From the NCBI GenBank assembly GCA_902629585.1, contig CACORI010000002.1:1-64000 (forward strand): a stretch of 64,000 nucleotides of DNA, given 5' to 3'. The DNA is from an uncultured Pelagibacteraceae bacterium. GTDB taxonomy: Bacteria > Pseudomonadota > Alphaproteobacteria > Pelagibacterales > Pelagibacteraceae. Of the stretch, positions 25,463 to 34,902 are shown one piece after another. The translations under genes and the position numbers were made by a program. Below the pieces are notes generated by a model. That model was given only the letters and a program-made list of their open reading frames with translations, did no database searches and had not been told where the DNA came from. Every line of letters starts with the position of its first letter. Within the stretch, counting starts at the first letter, position 1.

Positions 25463-26554
25463 TTAATTTGATAGATTGACTCCTCTAAAAACTCATCAAT
25501 TTCTCCATTTAGAATTTTATCAGGATTTGAACTTTCATGGTTAGTTCTGTTATCTTTTACAAGCCTATAAGGCTGGAGAACATAGGATCTGATTTGATGC
25601 CCCCATCCTATATCAGATTTAGAAGCTTCCATACTTTTGCTCTGCTCCTCTTTTTTTTTCAGTTGATAATCATATAGTCTTGCTCGTAACATATTCATAC
25701 AAGTTTCTTTATTTTTATGTTGTGATCTTTCATTTTGACATTGGACAACTATTTTTGTTGGTATATGAGTTATCCTAACAGCACTGTCTGTAGTATTTAC
25801 ATGTTGTCCACCTGCTCCACTTGATCTATAAGTATCAATCCTTAAATCTTTATCTAAAATTTCAACATCAATATTCTCATCAATTACAGGATAAATCCAA
25901 ATACTAGCAAAACTAGTATGTCTTCTAGCACCTGAGTCAAAAGGTGAAATTCTCACTAATCTATGTATCCCAGACTCTTTTTTTAGCCATCCAAATATGT
26001 AATCACCCTCGATTTTTATTATTGAGGATTTTATGCCCGCCTCATCTCCTTTATGCTCACTTACTATTTGATAACTAAACCCCTTTAAGTCTGACCATTT
26101 AATATACATTCTTCTAAGCATTTCCGCCCAATCTTGACTTTCGGTACCACCAGCGCCAGCATGAATTTCTAAGTAACAATCAAGAGAGTCTAGTTCATTA
26201 GATAAAAAACAGCTAATTTCATTTTTTTTTACACTTTTTCTAAGTTCTTTTAATTTTTGGAAAACATCATCTATTACCTCAGAATTATTTTCATCTAAGG
26301 CCAATTTATTTAAATCTTCTAAATCCTTTAATTGATTGGTAGATTCTTCATAGGATAAGATTAAATCCTCATATAATTTTTTTTCTTTAATAATTTTTTT
26401 AGACTCATTTTTATTCTGCCAAAAATCAGCATTAAGCATTAATTGATTATGATTTTCTAATTTGGATCGTATCTTATTTATTTCAAAGATACTCCTTAAC
26501 TCTATTATTAATCTTTTCTATTTCTTTTTTATAATTAATATATTTGTCTTCCAT
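25459..26554 (-). CDS. prfB: peptide chain release factor 2, expressed through a programmed +1 frameshift
   Basis: RF2 recognises UGA/UAA stops and releases the peptide. The long frame (from 26484 down) has the SPF anticodon-like motif in RISPFDSGARRHTSF and the catalytic GGQ in SSGAGGQHVNTTDS, but it lacks the start of the protein. The missing 23 codons lie in another frame from an ATG at 26554, ending TAT CTT TGA at 26491-26483. Slipping +1 on CTT (skipping base 26485) continues ...KEYLEINKIRSKLEN... into the main frame and gives 364 residues, the normal RF2 length. The ATG overlaps the PBP1a stop. Confidence 0.95.
26483..26497 (-). promoter_or_regulatory. prfB autoregulatory frameshift signal
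   Basis: On the minus strand this reads AAGGAG-TAT-CTT-TGA. A Shine-Dalgarno-like hexamer lies three bases before the slippery CTT, followed by an in-frame UGA. This is the same layout as the well-known E. coli prfB signal. Low RF2 lets ribosomes pause at UGA and shift +1. Confidence 0.93.
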
Positions 26555-28893
26555 TAGTAAAACTTTAATATATTATTTGTGTCTAATCTATCCTTATCTG
26601 AATATAAAACTCTACCATCAAGCACATTTTTGCTTTTATAAGATTCTATTATTGTATTTTTTGATGTAAACTTGGCTTTTTCCCCAGTATTTGGATCTAT
26701 TACCATTAATGTTATATTTTGGGGAACTTTAAATGGACGAGAGTCTGATTTATTAATAGCTTTTTTTACAAATTCCTCAAAAATAGGTAATGCTGCTTTT
26801 GACCCTGTTTCATATTTTCCAAGCGGTTCAGGATTATCCATGCCCACATAAACTCCTATAACTAAATTCGATGTAAAACCAATAAACCAAGCATCAGCAT
26901 TTTCATTGGTAGTCCCAGTTTTTCCTGCCAAATTTAATCCAAGTTTTTTTAACTTTTTTCCTGTCCCTCTTTCAACGACTCCCTGTAAGATAGAAGTGAT
27001 TTGATATGCTGTCTCTGCTGATATAACTTGTGGATAATTATCCTCTACTATTGGAAATTCATTTCCTGTGAAAGAAATTATATCACAGTTTGCACATTTT
27101 CTATTTTCATTGTTAATTATTGTATTCCCTTCACCATCTTGAATTCTATCAATTATTATTGGTTTAACAAGTTTGCCGCCATTAACAAATGAGCAATATG
27201 CAGATGTTAATTTCAAAAGAGTTGTCTCAGCAGAACCGAGTGATATGGAAAGTAATTCTTCAGGACTTTCATAAATTTTCATTTTTTTTGAAAATTTCGC
27301 AACTTTATCAATTCCTAAACTTCTGGAAATTCTTACTGTCATTAGGTTTCTTGATTTTTCTAGTCCTGTTCGAAGTGTAGATTGGCCGTAGAACTTTTTA
27401 CCATAATTTTCTGGTTTCCATTTTTTTAAGTCTTCTCCTTGATCCAATACCAATGGCGCATCTAAAATGAGTGATGAAGGAGTAAATTTATTTTCTAGAG
27501 CTAATGCGTATACAAAAGGTTTGAAAGCAGAGCCCGGTTGTCTCAATGCTTGGCTTGATCTATTGAACTCACTGTTATTGAAACTAAAGCCTCCACTTAT
27601 AGCAAAAACTCGGCCTGTGAATGGATCCATCACTACTATCCCACCATTTATTTTTGGGAGTTGCTGTAAACTATAAAGATTTTTTTTAATTGCCTTAACA
27701 TAAATAATATCGCCTTTTTTAAGCAATTCAGAAAACTCTTTTTTTGTCCAGGAAATATCTTTGTATTCTATTTTGCCCTCATTTTTTTTTTCTGTTTCAA
27801 TTATTGCTGAAAATTTATTTACTTTTTTTACTATTGCTATTTCCCACTCAATTGAATTTTCTAATAAATTTTTCTTTTTTATATTCTTAACCCAATCAAC
27901 AGAATAATTAATATTAGTAATTGGTCCCCGCCATCCTTTTCTTCTATCGTAAGAAATTAATCCATTTCTCAAAGAAATTGTTGCTATTTTTTGTAATCTT
28001 AAATTTATTGGTGTATTAATATTATAGCCTTGGTTATATATTTTTTCATAAGATAACTGATCTATAATATTCTTACGCACATCCTCAATATAATATTGGG
28101 CATCTTCAGAAAAAATTTTTTTATTCTTTTTTAGCTCGATAGGTTTGTCTTTAAGCTCTAAATATTCACGTTGATCTAAAAAATTATTTTCATATATATT
28201 TTTAAGGACTAAATCTCTTCTATATTTAGCAAGCTCTATATTTCTATAAGGATTATATTTACTTGGGGCCTTAGGTAATGCTGCTAGTAATGCAGCCTCA
28301 TTATAATTTAATTCTTTGATTGATTTATCAAAATACTCTAAACTAGCAGCTGCAACACCATATGCTCCACTTCCTAAATAAATTTGATTTAAGTAAAGTT
28401 CTAAAATTCTCTCTTTTGATAAAGCTCTTTCAATTCTAAATGCTAAAATAGCTTCTTTGATCTTTCTGTTTAAACTTACCTCGTTAGTAAGCAAAAAGTT
28501 TTTTGCTACCTGTTGTGTTATTGTTGAGGCTCCTTCTAATCTTTTTGAGCCTAGAATATTTTGAATATTCTTGATTATTGCTCGCATCACACCTTTTGCA
28601 TCAATACCAGGGTGAGAAAAAAAATTCTTATCTTCTGCAGATAAGAAGGCATTTATAACATTTTTTGGAATAGCGGCATAAGGGACAAAAATTCTTTTTT
28701 CTTTTGAAAAATCCGCAACAACCTCTCCGTCTCCAGAATACATTTTACTTGAAACTGGAGGTTTATAATTTTTGAGAAATTTATAATCTGGAATTTTGTT
28801 CGAAAAAGTCCACAAAACTCCCAATATTGCTATAGATATCAATATCAAGAAACTAATAATAATCGTTAAAAAATTTTTGAAAATCTTTGTCAT
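26554..28893 (-). CDS. mrcA: bifunctional penicillin-binding protein 1A (transglycosylase/transpeptidase)
   Basis: A 779-residue class A PBP that polymerises and cross-links peptidoglycan in the periplasm. An N-terminal anchor (residues ~8-30) is followed by the GT51 domain with SAEDKNFFSHPGID and EGASTITQQVAKN. The transpeptidase domain has SxxK in PGSAFKPFVYAL, SxN in EKSRNLMT and KTG in AGKTGTTNENADAWF. It is divergent from RNase E. In many alphaproteobacteria an amidase gene lies between these two; none is present here. Confidence 0.96.
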   Translation of the reverse strand: MTKIFKNFLTIIISFLILISIAILGVLWTFSNKIPDYKFLKNYKPPVSSKMYSGDGEVVADFSKEKRIFVPYAAIPKNVINAFLSAEDKNFFSHPGIDAKGVMRAIIKNIQNILGSKRLEGASTITQQVAKNFLLTNEVSLNRKIKEAILAFRIERALSKERILELYLNQIYLGSGAYGVAAASLEYFDKSIKELNYNEAALLAALPKAPSKYNPYRNIELAKYRRDLVLKNIYENNFLDQREYLELKDKPIELKKNKKIFSEDAQYYIEDVRKNIIDQLSYEKIYNQGYNINTPINLRLQKIATISLRNGLISYDRRKGWRGPITNINYSVDWVKNIKKKNLLENSIEWEIAIVKKVNKFSAIIETEKKNEGKIEYKDISWTKKEFSELLKKGDIIYVKAIKKNLYSLQQLPKINGGIVVMDPFTGRVFAISGGFSFNNSEFNRSSQALRQPGSAFKPFVYALALENKFTPSSLILDAPLVLDQGEDLKKWKPENYGKKFYGQSTLRTGLEKSRNLMTVRISRSLGIDKVAKFSKKMKIYESPEELLSISLGSAETTLLKLTSAYCSFVNGGKLVKPIIIDRIQDGEGNTIINNENRKCANCDIISFTGNEFPIVEDNYPQVISAETAYQITSILQGVVERGTGKKLKKLGLNLAGKTGTTNENADAWFIGFTSNLVIGVYVGMDNPEPLGKYETGSKAALPIFEEFVKKAINKSDSRPFKVPQNITLMVIDPNTGEKAKFTSKNTIIESYKSKNVLDGRVLYSDKDRLDTNNILKFY

Positions 28894-28996
28894 TTTGATT
28901 TCATTATATAACGGAATTTGTTAAAGATAAGGCAAACTATATACAAAATTTATATCAAAAATTTAAATATTAAATGAAACAAACAAACAAAAATAT

Positions 28997-30847
28997 ATGG
29001 AAAAAAATTTATATATTGATGCCTCGCATCCAAATGAAACTAGAGTCGTACTTAAATCTGAAGACAACATTGAAGATTACGAATACGAAGGATTAAAAAA
29101 TAACTTAATCAAAAATAATATTTACCTTGGAAAGGTAAGTAGAATAGAGCCTTCTTTACAAGCTGCTTTTATTGACTTTGGCAGAGAAAGACATGGATTT
29201 TTATCATTTAATGATATCCAATCTGACTACTATCAAATTCCTCAAAACGATTTGGAAAAAATCAAAGAAGAGGAGGAAAAAGCTAGAGAAGAGTTATCCA
29301 AAGAAGTTGAAGCAAAAGAAGAGCAAGATTTAGCTGAGGGCAAACTTGAAGTAAATGACCCAATAGAAATCAAAAAAAATGATTCAGATGAGGAAAAAAT
29401 ATCTGAAAATCAAATTTTGGAAAATAGCGAAAACCATGAAATTAAAAATAATGATATTCTAAGAGAGCACGACGAAAATAAAGATAAAAAAAATGAAAAG
29501 CGCTACAAGTCAAAAAGATACAAAATACAAGAGGTAATTAAACCAAACCAAGTTATTCTTGTTCAAGTTATAAAAGATGAAAGAGGTCAAAAAGGTGCAG
29601 CCTTAAGCACTTTCATTTCAATTGCAGGAAAATATATCGTATTAATGCCAAATACTCCGAAAGGTGGGGGAATTTCTAGAAAAATTTTTAATCCTGCTGA
29701 GCGAAAAAAAATAAGAAGTATTCTAAATGAAATTGAAATTCCTAAAGAGATGGGTTTAATAGTAAGAACTGCTGGTAGTAACAAAACTAAAAACGAAATA
29801 AATCATGATTTAGAAACCTTAAAAAATACATGGAATCAAATAAAAGAAATAGCTTTAAATTCAATCGCACCATCATTAGTCCATCAAGAAAGTGAAATTA
29901 TAAAAAGAACACTTAGAGACATGTATGATGAAAATACAAAAAAAATTATAATTGAAGGTAATGAAGGTTATAAAAAAGCACAAAATTTTATGAAAATGAT
30001 GATGCCTTCTCATGTAAAAAAAATTAAAAAATATAGAGGAAAAATACCACTATTTATAGAGGAGGGAATTGAGCAAAAACTTAATCAAATATTTGACTCT
30101 GAGATAAAACTAAGTTCTGGAGGCTATTTGGTAATTAACCCAACAGAAGCTTTAGTATCGATTGATATTAACTCAGGTAGCTCAATCAAACAAAAAAATG
30201 TCGAAAGCACCGCTTTAGATACAAATTTAGAAGCTACTGAAGAAATTGCCAGACAAATTAAAATTAGGGATCTGTCAGGATTAATTATAATTGATTTTAT
30301 TGATATGTTAAGTTTCGGTAATAGAAGATTAGTTGAAAGACGTTTGAAAGAAAAATGTAGAATTGACAGAGCAAGAATTCAAATTGGCAGAATAAGTAAT
30401 TTTGGATTACTTGAAATGTCGCGACAAAGACTTAGAGAAAGTGCAGTAAAATGGAAAGTAGAATTGACAGATGAGTCTTTTGCACAGAAATTACTTAAAA
30501 TTGTAGAACTACGATCAGTTTTAAATAAAGCAAAGTTTGTTGAACTTAAAGTGTGTGAAAAAATATCTGATTTCTTAAAAGAAAATTTTGTAAAAGATCT
30601 AACTTTTATTGAAAATAAAAATAAAATGAAAATAGATATAATTACAGACAACAAACTAATAATACCTGAATATATAATTGATATTAAAAATAAATCGAGA
30701 AAAACGATTGAATTAGTAGAACAATTTGAAAAATTAAAAAATATTGAACAAGCCAAAATTGAGGAAAATAAAGGAGAAATAAAAATTAAAAAAACTTTTA
30801 TTAAAAAAAAAAGATATAAAAAAAAATTTTTTAAAAAATCTAAATAA
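28997..30847 (+). CDS. rne: ribonuclease E/G, short form
   Basis: A 616-residue endoribonuclease for mRNA decay and RNA processing. An S1 domain at the N-terminus ([22 protein letters not shown], then RHGFLSF) is interrupted by a highly charged insertion (residues ~85-170). The catalytic aspartates lie in [12 protein letters not shown] and IIIDFIDM. After [10 protein letters not shown] (residue ~472) the zinc-link CPxCxGxG that normally follows is absent. The protein ends in a basic tail ([14 protein letters not shown]) with no long degradosome scaffold. The 3' end overlaps thiG by 8 bp. Confidence 0.93.
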   Translation: MEKNLYIDASHPNETRVVLKSEDNIEDYEYEGLKNNLIKNNIYLGKVSRIEPSLQAAFIDFGRERHGFLSFNDIQSDYYQIPQNDLEKIKEEEEKAREELSKEVEAKEEQDLAEGKLEVNDPIEIKKNDSDEEKISENQILENSENHEIKNNDILREHDENKDKKNEKRYKSKRYKIQEVIKPNQVILVQVIKDERGQKGAALSTFISIAGKYIVLMPNTPKGGGISRKIFNPAERKKIRSILNEIEIPKEMGLIVRTAGSNKTKNEINHDLETLKNTWNQIKEIALNSIAPSLVHQESEIIKRTLRDMYDENTKKIIIEGNEGYKKAQNFMKMMMPSHVKKIKKYRGKIPLFIEEGIEQKLNQIFDSEIKLSSGGYLVINPTEALVSIDINSGSSIKQKNVESTALDTNLEATEEIARQIKIRDLSGLIIIDFIDMLSFGNRRLVERRLKEKCRIDRARIQIGRISNFGLLEMSRQRLRESAVKWKVELTDESFAQKLLKIVELRSVLNKAKFVELKVCEKISDFLKENFVKDLTFIENKNKMKIDIITDNKLIIPEYIIDIKNKSRKTIELVEQFEKLKNIEQAKIEENKGEIKIKKTFIKKKRYKKKFFKKSK

Positions 30848-31613
30848 TTCCTTGTATTGGCGATGAAGGGTTGCCAGATAAGTTTTTAGAAATTCTTCCT
30901 GAGATGTAAGATTGTCTCCCTGCAATAACAGCGTGCTTGAAAGCTAATGCCATACCAAAAGGTTTTTTTGCTTTAGCAATTGCTGTATTTACTAAAACTC
31001 CATCGCATCCTAATTCCATAGCTAAAGCTGCATCAGATGCTTGGCCTAAGCCTGCATCAATAATTACAGGAAGTTTCGTTTGTTTTCTGATGATGAAAAT
31101 ATTTGTCTTATTTAAAATTCCTAAACCTGATCCAATTGGTGCTGCTAAAGGCATTATTGCTACTGCGCCAACATTCTCTAATCTTTTTGCCATCAAAGGA
31201 TCATCGTTACAATATACCATAACTTTAAAGCCCTCCTTTGATAAAACCTCTGTTGATTTTAAAGTTTCAATCATATCTGGAAAAAGATTTTTTCTATCAC
31301 CCAATACTTCAAGTTTGACTAGTTTCCAACCTCCTATTTCTCTAGCTAAACGAAGTGTTCTTAATGCATCTTCAGATGTAAAACATCCTGCTGTATTTGG
31401 TAAATATGTAATCTTTTTAGGATTAATATAATCCATTAGCAAAGGCTTTTTTTTATCAGAAATATTCACTCTTCGTACAGCAACGGTTACAATGTCCGCT
31501 CCAGATATTTTTATCGCTTTGGCGCATTCTGACATATTTTTGTATTTTCCAGTTCCAACGATAAGTCTAGAATTAAACTTTTTTTTTCCGATATGAAATT
31601 TATCGCTTTTCAA
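30840..31613 (-). CDS. thiG: thiazole synthase ThiG
   Basis: A 257-residue (beta/alpha)8 enzyme that builds the thiazole moiety of thiamine from deoxyxylulose phosphate, a glycine imine and ThiS-thiocarboxylate. The Schiff-base lysine is K100 in [38 protein letters not shown] and [11 protein letters not shown] are family segments. It follows thiS by 2 bp. SAR11 bacteria are known to lack thiC (pyrimidine branch) while keeping other thiamine genes, which fits this lone thiS-thiG pair. No TPP riboswitch is visible. Confidence 0.95.
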   Translation of the reverse strand: MKSDKFHIGKKKFNSRLIVGTGKYKNMSECAKAIKISGADIVTVAVRRVNISDKKKPLLMDYINPKKITYLPNTAGCFTSEDALRTLRLAREIGGWKLVKLEVLGDRKNLFPDMIETLKSTEVLSKEGFKVMVYCNDDPLMAKRLENVGAVAIMPLAAPIGSGLGILNKTNIFIIRKQTKLPVIIDAGLGQASDAALAMELGCDGVLVNTAIAKAKKPFGMALAFKHAVIAGRQSYISGRISKNLSGNPSSPIQGII

Positions 31614-31615
31614 AT

Positions 31616-31834
31616 TTAACCACCTCCAATAAAATGAACGACTTCAATATTATCTCCACTATTTAATTTAATTTTTTTAATTTTTTTCTTATCGACGATT
31701 TCTCTATTTATTTCAATAGCAACTTTATTTAACGGTAATTTTAATTCATTAATTAATTCATTTAGCTTATATCCCCTAGAAATATTTTTATTTTTACCAT
31801 TTAATCTAATTTTTATTTTGTTTATTTTTTTCAT
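31616..31834 (-). CDS. thiS: sulfur carrier protein ThiS
   Basis: A 72-residue ubiquitin-fold sulfur carrier: a basic N-terminus ([16 protein letters not shown]), [10 protein letters not shown] in the middle and the C-terminal Gly-Gly in VHFIGGG that is thiocarboxylated for thiazole synthesis. I start it at 31834. The frame is open further upstream but would then run antisense through the aroQ start. Only 16 bp separate its ATG from that of aroQ on the other strand. Confidence 0.9.
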   Translation of the reverse strand: MKKINKIKIRLNGKNKNISRGYKLNELINELKLPLNKVAIEINREIVDKKKIKKIKLNSGDNIEVVHFIGGG

Positions 31835-31850
31835 CGTATATAAAAGCGGA

Positions 31851-32297
31851 ATGAGTAATAAAATAATTATTATTAATGGTCCTAATATTAATCTATTAGG
31901 AGAAAGAGAACAATCACAATATGGCACAATAACTTTTGATAAACTTAAATCAAACTGTTTAAAAAAAGCGAATGAATTAAATCTTAACTTAGAATTCTAC
32001 CAATCAAATATAGAAGGTGAAATTGTAACAAAAATACAAGATGCTAAAAAAAACTTCGATGGTATGATCATCAATGCTGCGGCATTTACTCATACTTCAG
32101 TAGCTATCAGAGACGCATTGGATATTTTCAAAAAACCTATTATCGAAATTCATATATCAAACATTTATAAGAGAGAGGAATTTCGACATAAATCTTTAAT
32201 TAGTGACGTAGTAACGGGAGGGATTTTTGGTCTAGGGTCTGATGGTTATAATTTAGCCATAATTTCATTAGAAAAGATCTTAAAAAATGAAAATTGA
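31851..32297 (+). CDS. aroQ: type II 3-dehydroquinate dehydratase
   Basis: A 148-residue type II dehydroquinase of the shikimate pathway. Its signature N-terminus is IIIINGPNINLLGERE with the catalytic tyrosine in SQYGTITF. NAAAFTHTSVAIRDAL and EIHISNIYKREEFRHKS complete the active site. I start it at 31851 (a purine-rich GCGGA precedes it). aroQ-accB-accC is a common alphaproteobacterial order; it overlaps accB by 11 bp. Confidence 0.95.
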   Translation: MSNKIIIINGPNINLLGEREQSQYGTITFDKLKSNCLKKANELNLNLEFYQSNIEGEIVTKIQDAKKNFDGMIINAAAFTHTSVAIRDALDIFKKPIIEIHISNIYKREEFRHKSLISDVVTGGIFGLGSDGYNLAIISLEKILKNEN

Positions 32298-32721
32298 TAA
32301 ACAATTAATAAAAGAATTAAGTGAATATCTTGATGAGTTTAATTTAACTGAAATAGAGTTTACTGAAAAAGATACTAAAATAAAAGTTTCTAAAAATAAT
32401 GTTTCTGTAAATAGTGTTTCTCCTCCGATAATTAATAAAGATACCTTTAATAAAGACAAATTACAAAATCAAACTAAAGCTAATAACGGAATTGAAATCA
32501 CATCTCCAATTATAGGAACTGCCTATCATGCTCCAGAACCAGGTGCAAAAACATTTGTTGAAGTTGGAAAAAAAATTAAAAAAGGAGATACTGTAATGAT
32601 AGTTGAGGCAATGAAAACTATGAATCATATCTCATCAACATCTGATGGTGTTGTAAAAGAAATTTGTGTTAAAGATGGTCATCCGGTTGAATTTGGGCAA
32701 ACTCTAATCATCCTTGAATAA
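32287..32721 (+). CDS. accB: acetyl-CoA carboxylase biotin carboxyl carrier protein
   Basis: A 144-residue biotin carrier of acetyl-CoA carboxylase. The biotinyl lysine is K110 in IVEAMKTMNHI. An N-terminal helix-rich region and a flexible linker (residues ~37-68) precede the biotinyl domain, which starts ITSPIIGTAYHAPEPG with the AccB-type thumb. Its stop shares a base with the accC start. Confidence 0.97.
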   Translation: MKIDKQLIKELSEYLDEFNLTEIEFTEKDTKIKVSKNNVSVNSVSPPIINKDTFNKDKLQNQTKANNGIEITSPIIGTAYHAPEPGAKTFVEVGKKIKKGDTVMIVEAMKTMNHISSTSDGVVKEICVKDGHPVEFGQTLIILE

Positions 32722-34058
32722 TGTTTAAAAAAATATTAATTGCGAACCGTGGGGAAATTGCAGTTAGAGTAATTCGAGCTTGTAAGGAATGGGGAATCTC
32801 AACAGTTGCTGTTCACTCAGATGTAGATAGAGATAGCATGCATGTAAGAATGGCAGATGAGAGTGTTTGTATTGGTTCACATCAACCTGCAAATAGTTAT
32901 TTAAATATCCCTGCAATAATGTCAGCTATAGAAATTACAAATGCTGAAGCTGTCCACCCTGGGTATGGTTTTTTATCTGAGAATGCGAGCTTTGCAAAAA
33001 TTTTAGAAGAAAATAACATAAAGTTTATCGGAGCATCTTCAAAATTAATTGAAATGATGGGTGATAAAATCCATGCAAAAAAAATAGCCAAAGAAAATGG
33101 TTTGCCAGTAATTGAAGGTTCCGATGGCGGAATTAAAGATGTAAATGAAGCAAAAAAACTTTGTGAAAAGATTGGTTATCCAGTCTTAATAAAAGCATCT
33201 GGCGGAGGAGGTGGTAAAGGAATGAAAATCGTTCAAAAGGAGGAGGAATTTGAAAAATTATTTTCAACTGCAAAATCTGAAGCACAAAAATATTTTGGAA
33301 ATGATGAAGTCTATATTGAAAAATTTTTTCAAAATCCACGACATATCGAAGTTCAAATATTAGCTGGTAAAAATAGAACTGTGCATTTGCATGAGAGAGA
33401 TTGCTCGGTTCAAAGACGACACCAAAAATTAATTGAAGAAACTCCAAGCCCAATTCTTGATAGTGAAACAAGAAGAGATTTATTTCAAAAAACGACGAAT
33501 ATGGTAAGTAAAATTGGATATCAGGGAGCTGGAACAGTCGAATTTATTTATGAAGATGGAAAGTTCTATTTTTTAGAAATGAACACAAGAGTCCAAGTTG
33601 AACATCCTGTTACAGAGATGGTCACTGGAATTGATATAATTAAAGAACAAATATTTATAGCATTTACTGGGGATACTGCTTTAAAACAATCAGATATTAA
33701 CCCAAGGGGACATGCAATAGAGTGTAGAATAAATGCAGAGGACCCTAGTAATAATTTTCAACCTTCTCCAGGAACAATTGAAATGTGCCATCAGCCTTCA
33801 GGATTTAGAACACGAGTTGATGGAGCTATTTTTCAAGGTTACAAAATAACACCTTTTTATGACAGTATGATTTGCAAACTCATTTGTCATGGGCGAAATA
33901 GACAAGAGGCAATTCAAAGAATGAATAGGTCATTAGATGAATTTGTAATCGAAGGGATAACAACAACTATTCCGCTTCATAAAAAATTATTAAGCCATGA
34001 AAAATTTATCAACTCTAATTTTAATGTTAGCTGGTTAGATAAAGAAAAAATTATTTAA
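32721..34058 (+). CDS. accC: acetyl-CoA carboxylase biotin carboxylase subunit
   Basis: A 445-residue ATP-grasp enzyme that carboxylates the biotin on AccB, the first committed step to fatty acids. Visible marks are KILIANRGEIAVRVIRAC at the start, the glycine-rich ATP loop KASGGGGGKGMKIV, RDCSVQRRHQKLIEE, and the catalytic EMNTRVQVEHPVTE. Its stop is inside the convergent DUF2155 gene (TTAA overlap). Confidence 0.98.
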   Translation: MFKKILIANRGEIAVRVIRACKEWGISTVAVHSDVDRDSMHVRMADESVCIGSHQPANSYLNIPAIMSAIEITNAEAVHPGYGFLSENASFAKILEENNIKFIGASSKLIEMMGDKIHAKKIAKENGLPVIEGSDGGIKDVNEAKKLCEKIGYPVLIKASGGGGGKGMKIVQKEEEFEKLFSTAKSEAQKYFGNDEVYIEKFFQNPRHIEVQILAGKNRTVHLHERDCSVQRRHQKLIEETPSPILDSETRRDLFQKTTNMVSKIGYQGAGTVEFIYEDGKFYFLEMNTRVQVEHPVTEMVTGIDIIKEQIFIAFTGDTALKQSDINPRGHAIECRINAEDPSNNFQPSPGTIEMCHQPSGFRTRVDGAIFQGYKITPFYDSMICKLICHGRNRQEAIQRMNRSLDEFVIEGITTTIPLHKKLLSHEKFINSNFNVSWLDKEKII

Positions 34059-34462
34059 TTACAGTCTGTCAACCAAATATCATATACAGGATGATCAAAA
34101 GGTGTGATAGAGGGGCTTGAAGAAAACATCCAATTATTGAATACATAAACCACATCATTATTTTTTTTTGTTAAATCTCTCACCTGTAAATAAGCTTTAA
34201 TCTCTGGAATATCATCAAATTCAGAATTAATACATTTCATACTTTTAATCCCTAAATCTTTATAAATTATCTCTTCACCATTTACTAATTTAATTAATTC
34301 ATTTTTAGAACTTATCTTGTCTAAAATTTTAATGCTTGTATTTTGACCAACTAAATTTTCTTGAGATTTTGTATAAGTAAATTGACAAACTACTATTATA
34401 ACAATTAATAATTTTAAAAAACTATTGAGATTTCCAAGTCTTATATTTTTTATCAACTGCAT
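34055..34462 (-). CDS. DUF2155 family exported protein
   Basis: A 135-residue protein with an N-terminal hydrophobic export signal (residues ~13-32). The DUF2155 core follows: SIKILDKISSKNELIKL, LGIKSMKCINSEFDDIPE with the first conserved cysteine, and VFNNWMFSSSPSITPFDHPVYDIW ending in a second cysteine. Function is unknown; the family is alphaproteobacterial and is commonly found beside the NDUFA12-like gene, as here. The start overlaps that gene by 41 bp, an unusually long overlap that hints the true start might be slightly downstream. Confidence 0.88.
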   Translation of the reverse strand: MQLIKNIRLGNLNSFLKLLIVIIVVCQFTYTKSQENLVGQNTSIKILDKISSKNELIKLVNGEEIIYKDLGIKSMKCINSEFDDIPEIKAYLQVRDLTKKNNDVVYVFNNWMFSSSPSITPFDHPVYDIWLTDCN

Positions 34463-34787
34463 CTTTTTTGTTTTTATTAGGATAGTACGCTGCCTCAGTA
34501 CCAGTTAAATTTGGTTTATGAGGTTTTTGCCATTCATATTTGTTAAATTCGTGGTCTTTCTCTATTCTATTTCTTATATGATGCATCCAGGAATACCATT
34601 CAACTGGAATTTTAGATGCGTCAATTTCGTTTGAATAAATTACCCATCTTTTTCCAGCTTTACTCTCATAATATTTGTTTCCAAAACTATCTTTGCCTAC
34701 TAGCTTACCAAATAAAATTGTTTTAATTCTTGTGCCAAAAGTATCTTGATTCCACCAAATGAAAATTTTTTTAAAAAGTGTCAACAT
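34422..34787 (-). CDS. NDUFA12/B17.2-like complex I accessory protein
   Basis: A 121-residue homologue of the supernumerary complex I subunit NDUFA12: TFGTRIKTILFGKLVGKDSFGNKYYES, RWVIYSNEIDASKIPVEWYSWMHH, then KPHKPNLTGTEAAYYP. In alphaproteobacteria this accessory subunit is encoded outside the nuo operon. It is divergent from the TSCPD gene with a 115-bp spacer. Confidence 0.92.
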   Translation of the reverse strand: MLTLFKKIFIWWNQDTFGTRIKTILFGKLVGKDSFGNKYYESKAGKRWVIYSNEIDASKIPVEWYSWMHHIRNRIEKDHEFNKYEWQKPHKPNLTGTEAAYYPNKNKKDAVDKKYKTWKSQ

Positions 34788-34800
34788 ATAAAAACATATT

Positions 34801-34815
34801 ATTTCAATTTGAAAT
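34801..34815. repeat. perfect 7-1-7 palindrome in a divergent spacer
   Basis: ATTTCAATTTGAAAT is a perfect inverted repeat around one base, 13 bases upstream of the NDUFA12-like start and 87 bases upstream of the TSCPD gene start. It could be an operator for either gene. In such AT-rich DNA it could also be chance. Confidence 0.35.
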
Positions 34816-34902
34816 TGTATAATTTAAATTAGACTAAAATAAGGATTTGTATATAAATCAATTGATTCATAATTCAAAATAAAATTTAAAAATTGAGGTA
34901 AA

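Noticed and set aside
26437-26439. ATG at 26439 as the true start of release factor 2
   Set aside because: It would remove the N-terminal helix region of RF2. The leader frame with the CTT-TGA slip site restores the full length.
30937-31431. Plus-strand ORF of 164 codons opposite thiG
   Set aside because: It is an antisense shadow of thiG, a well-supported gene; the AT-rich code makes long shadow frames common.
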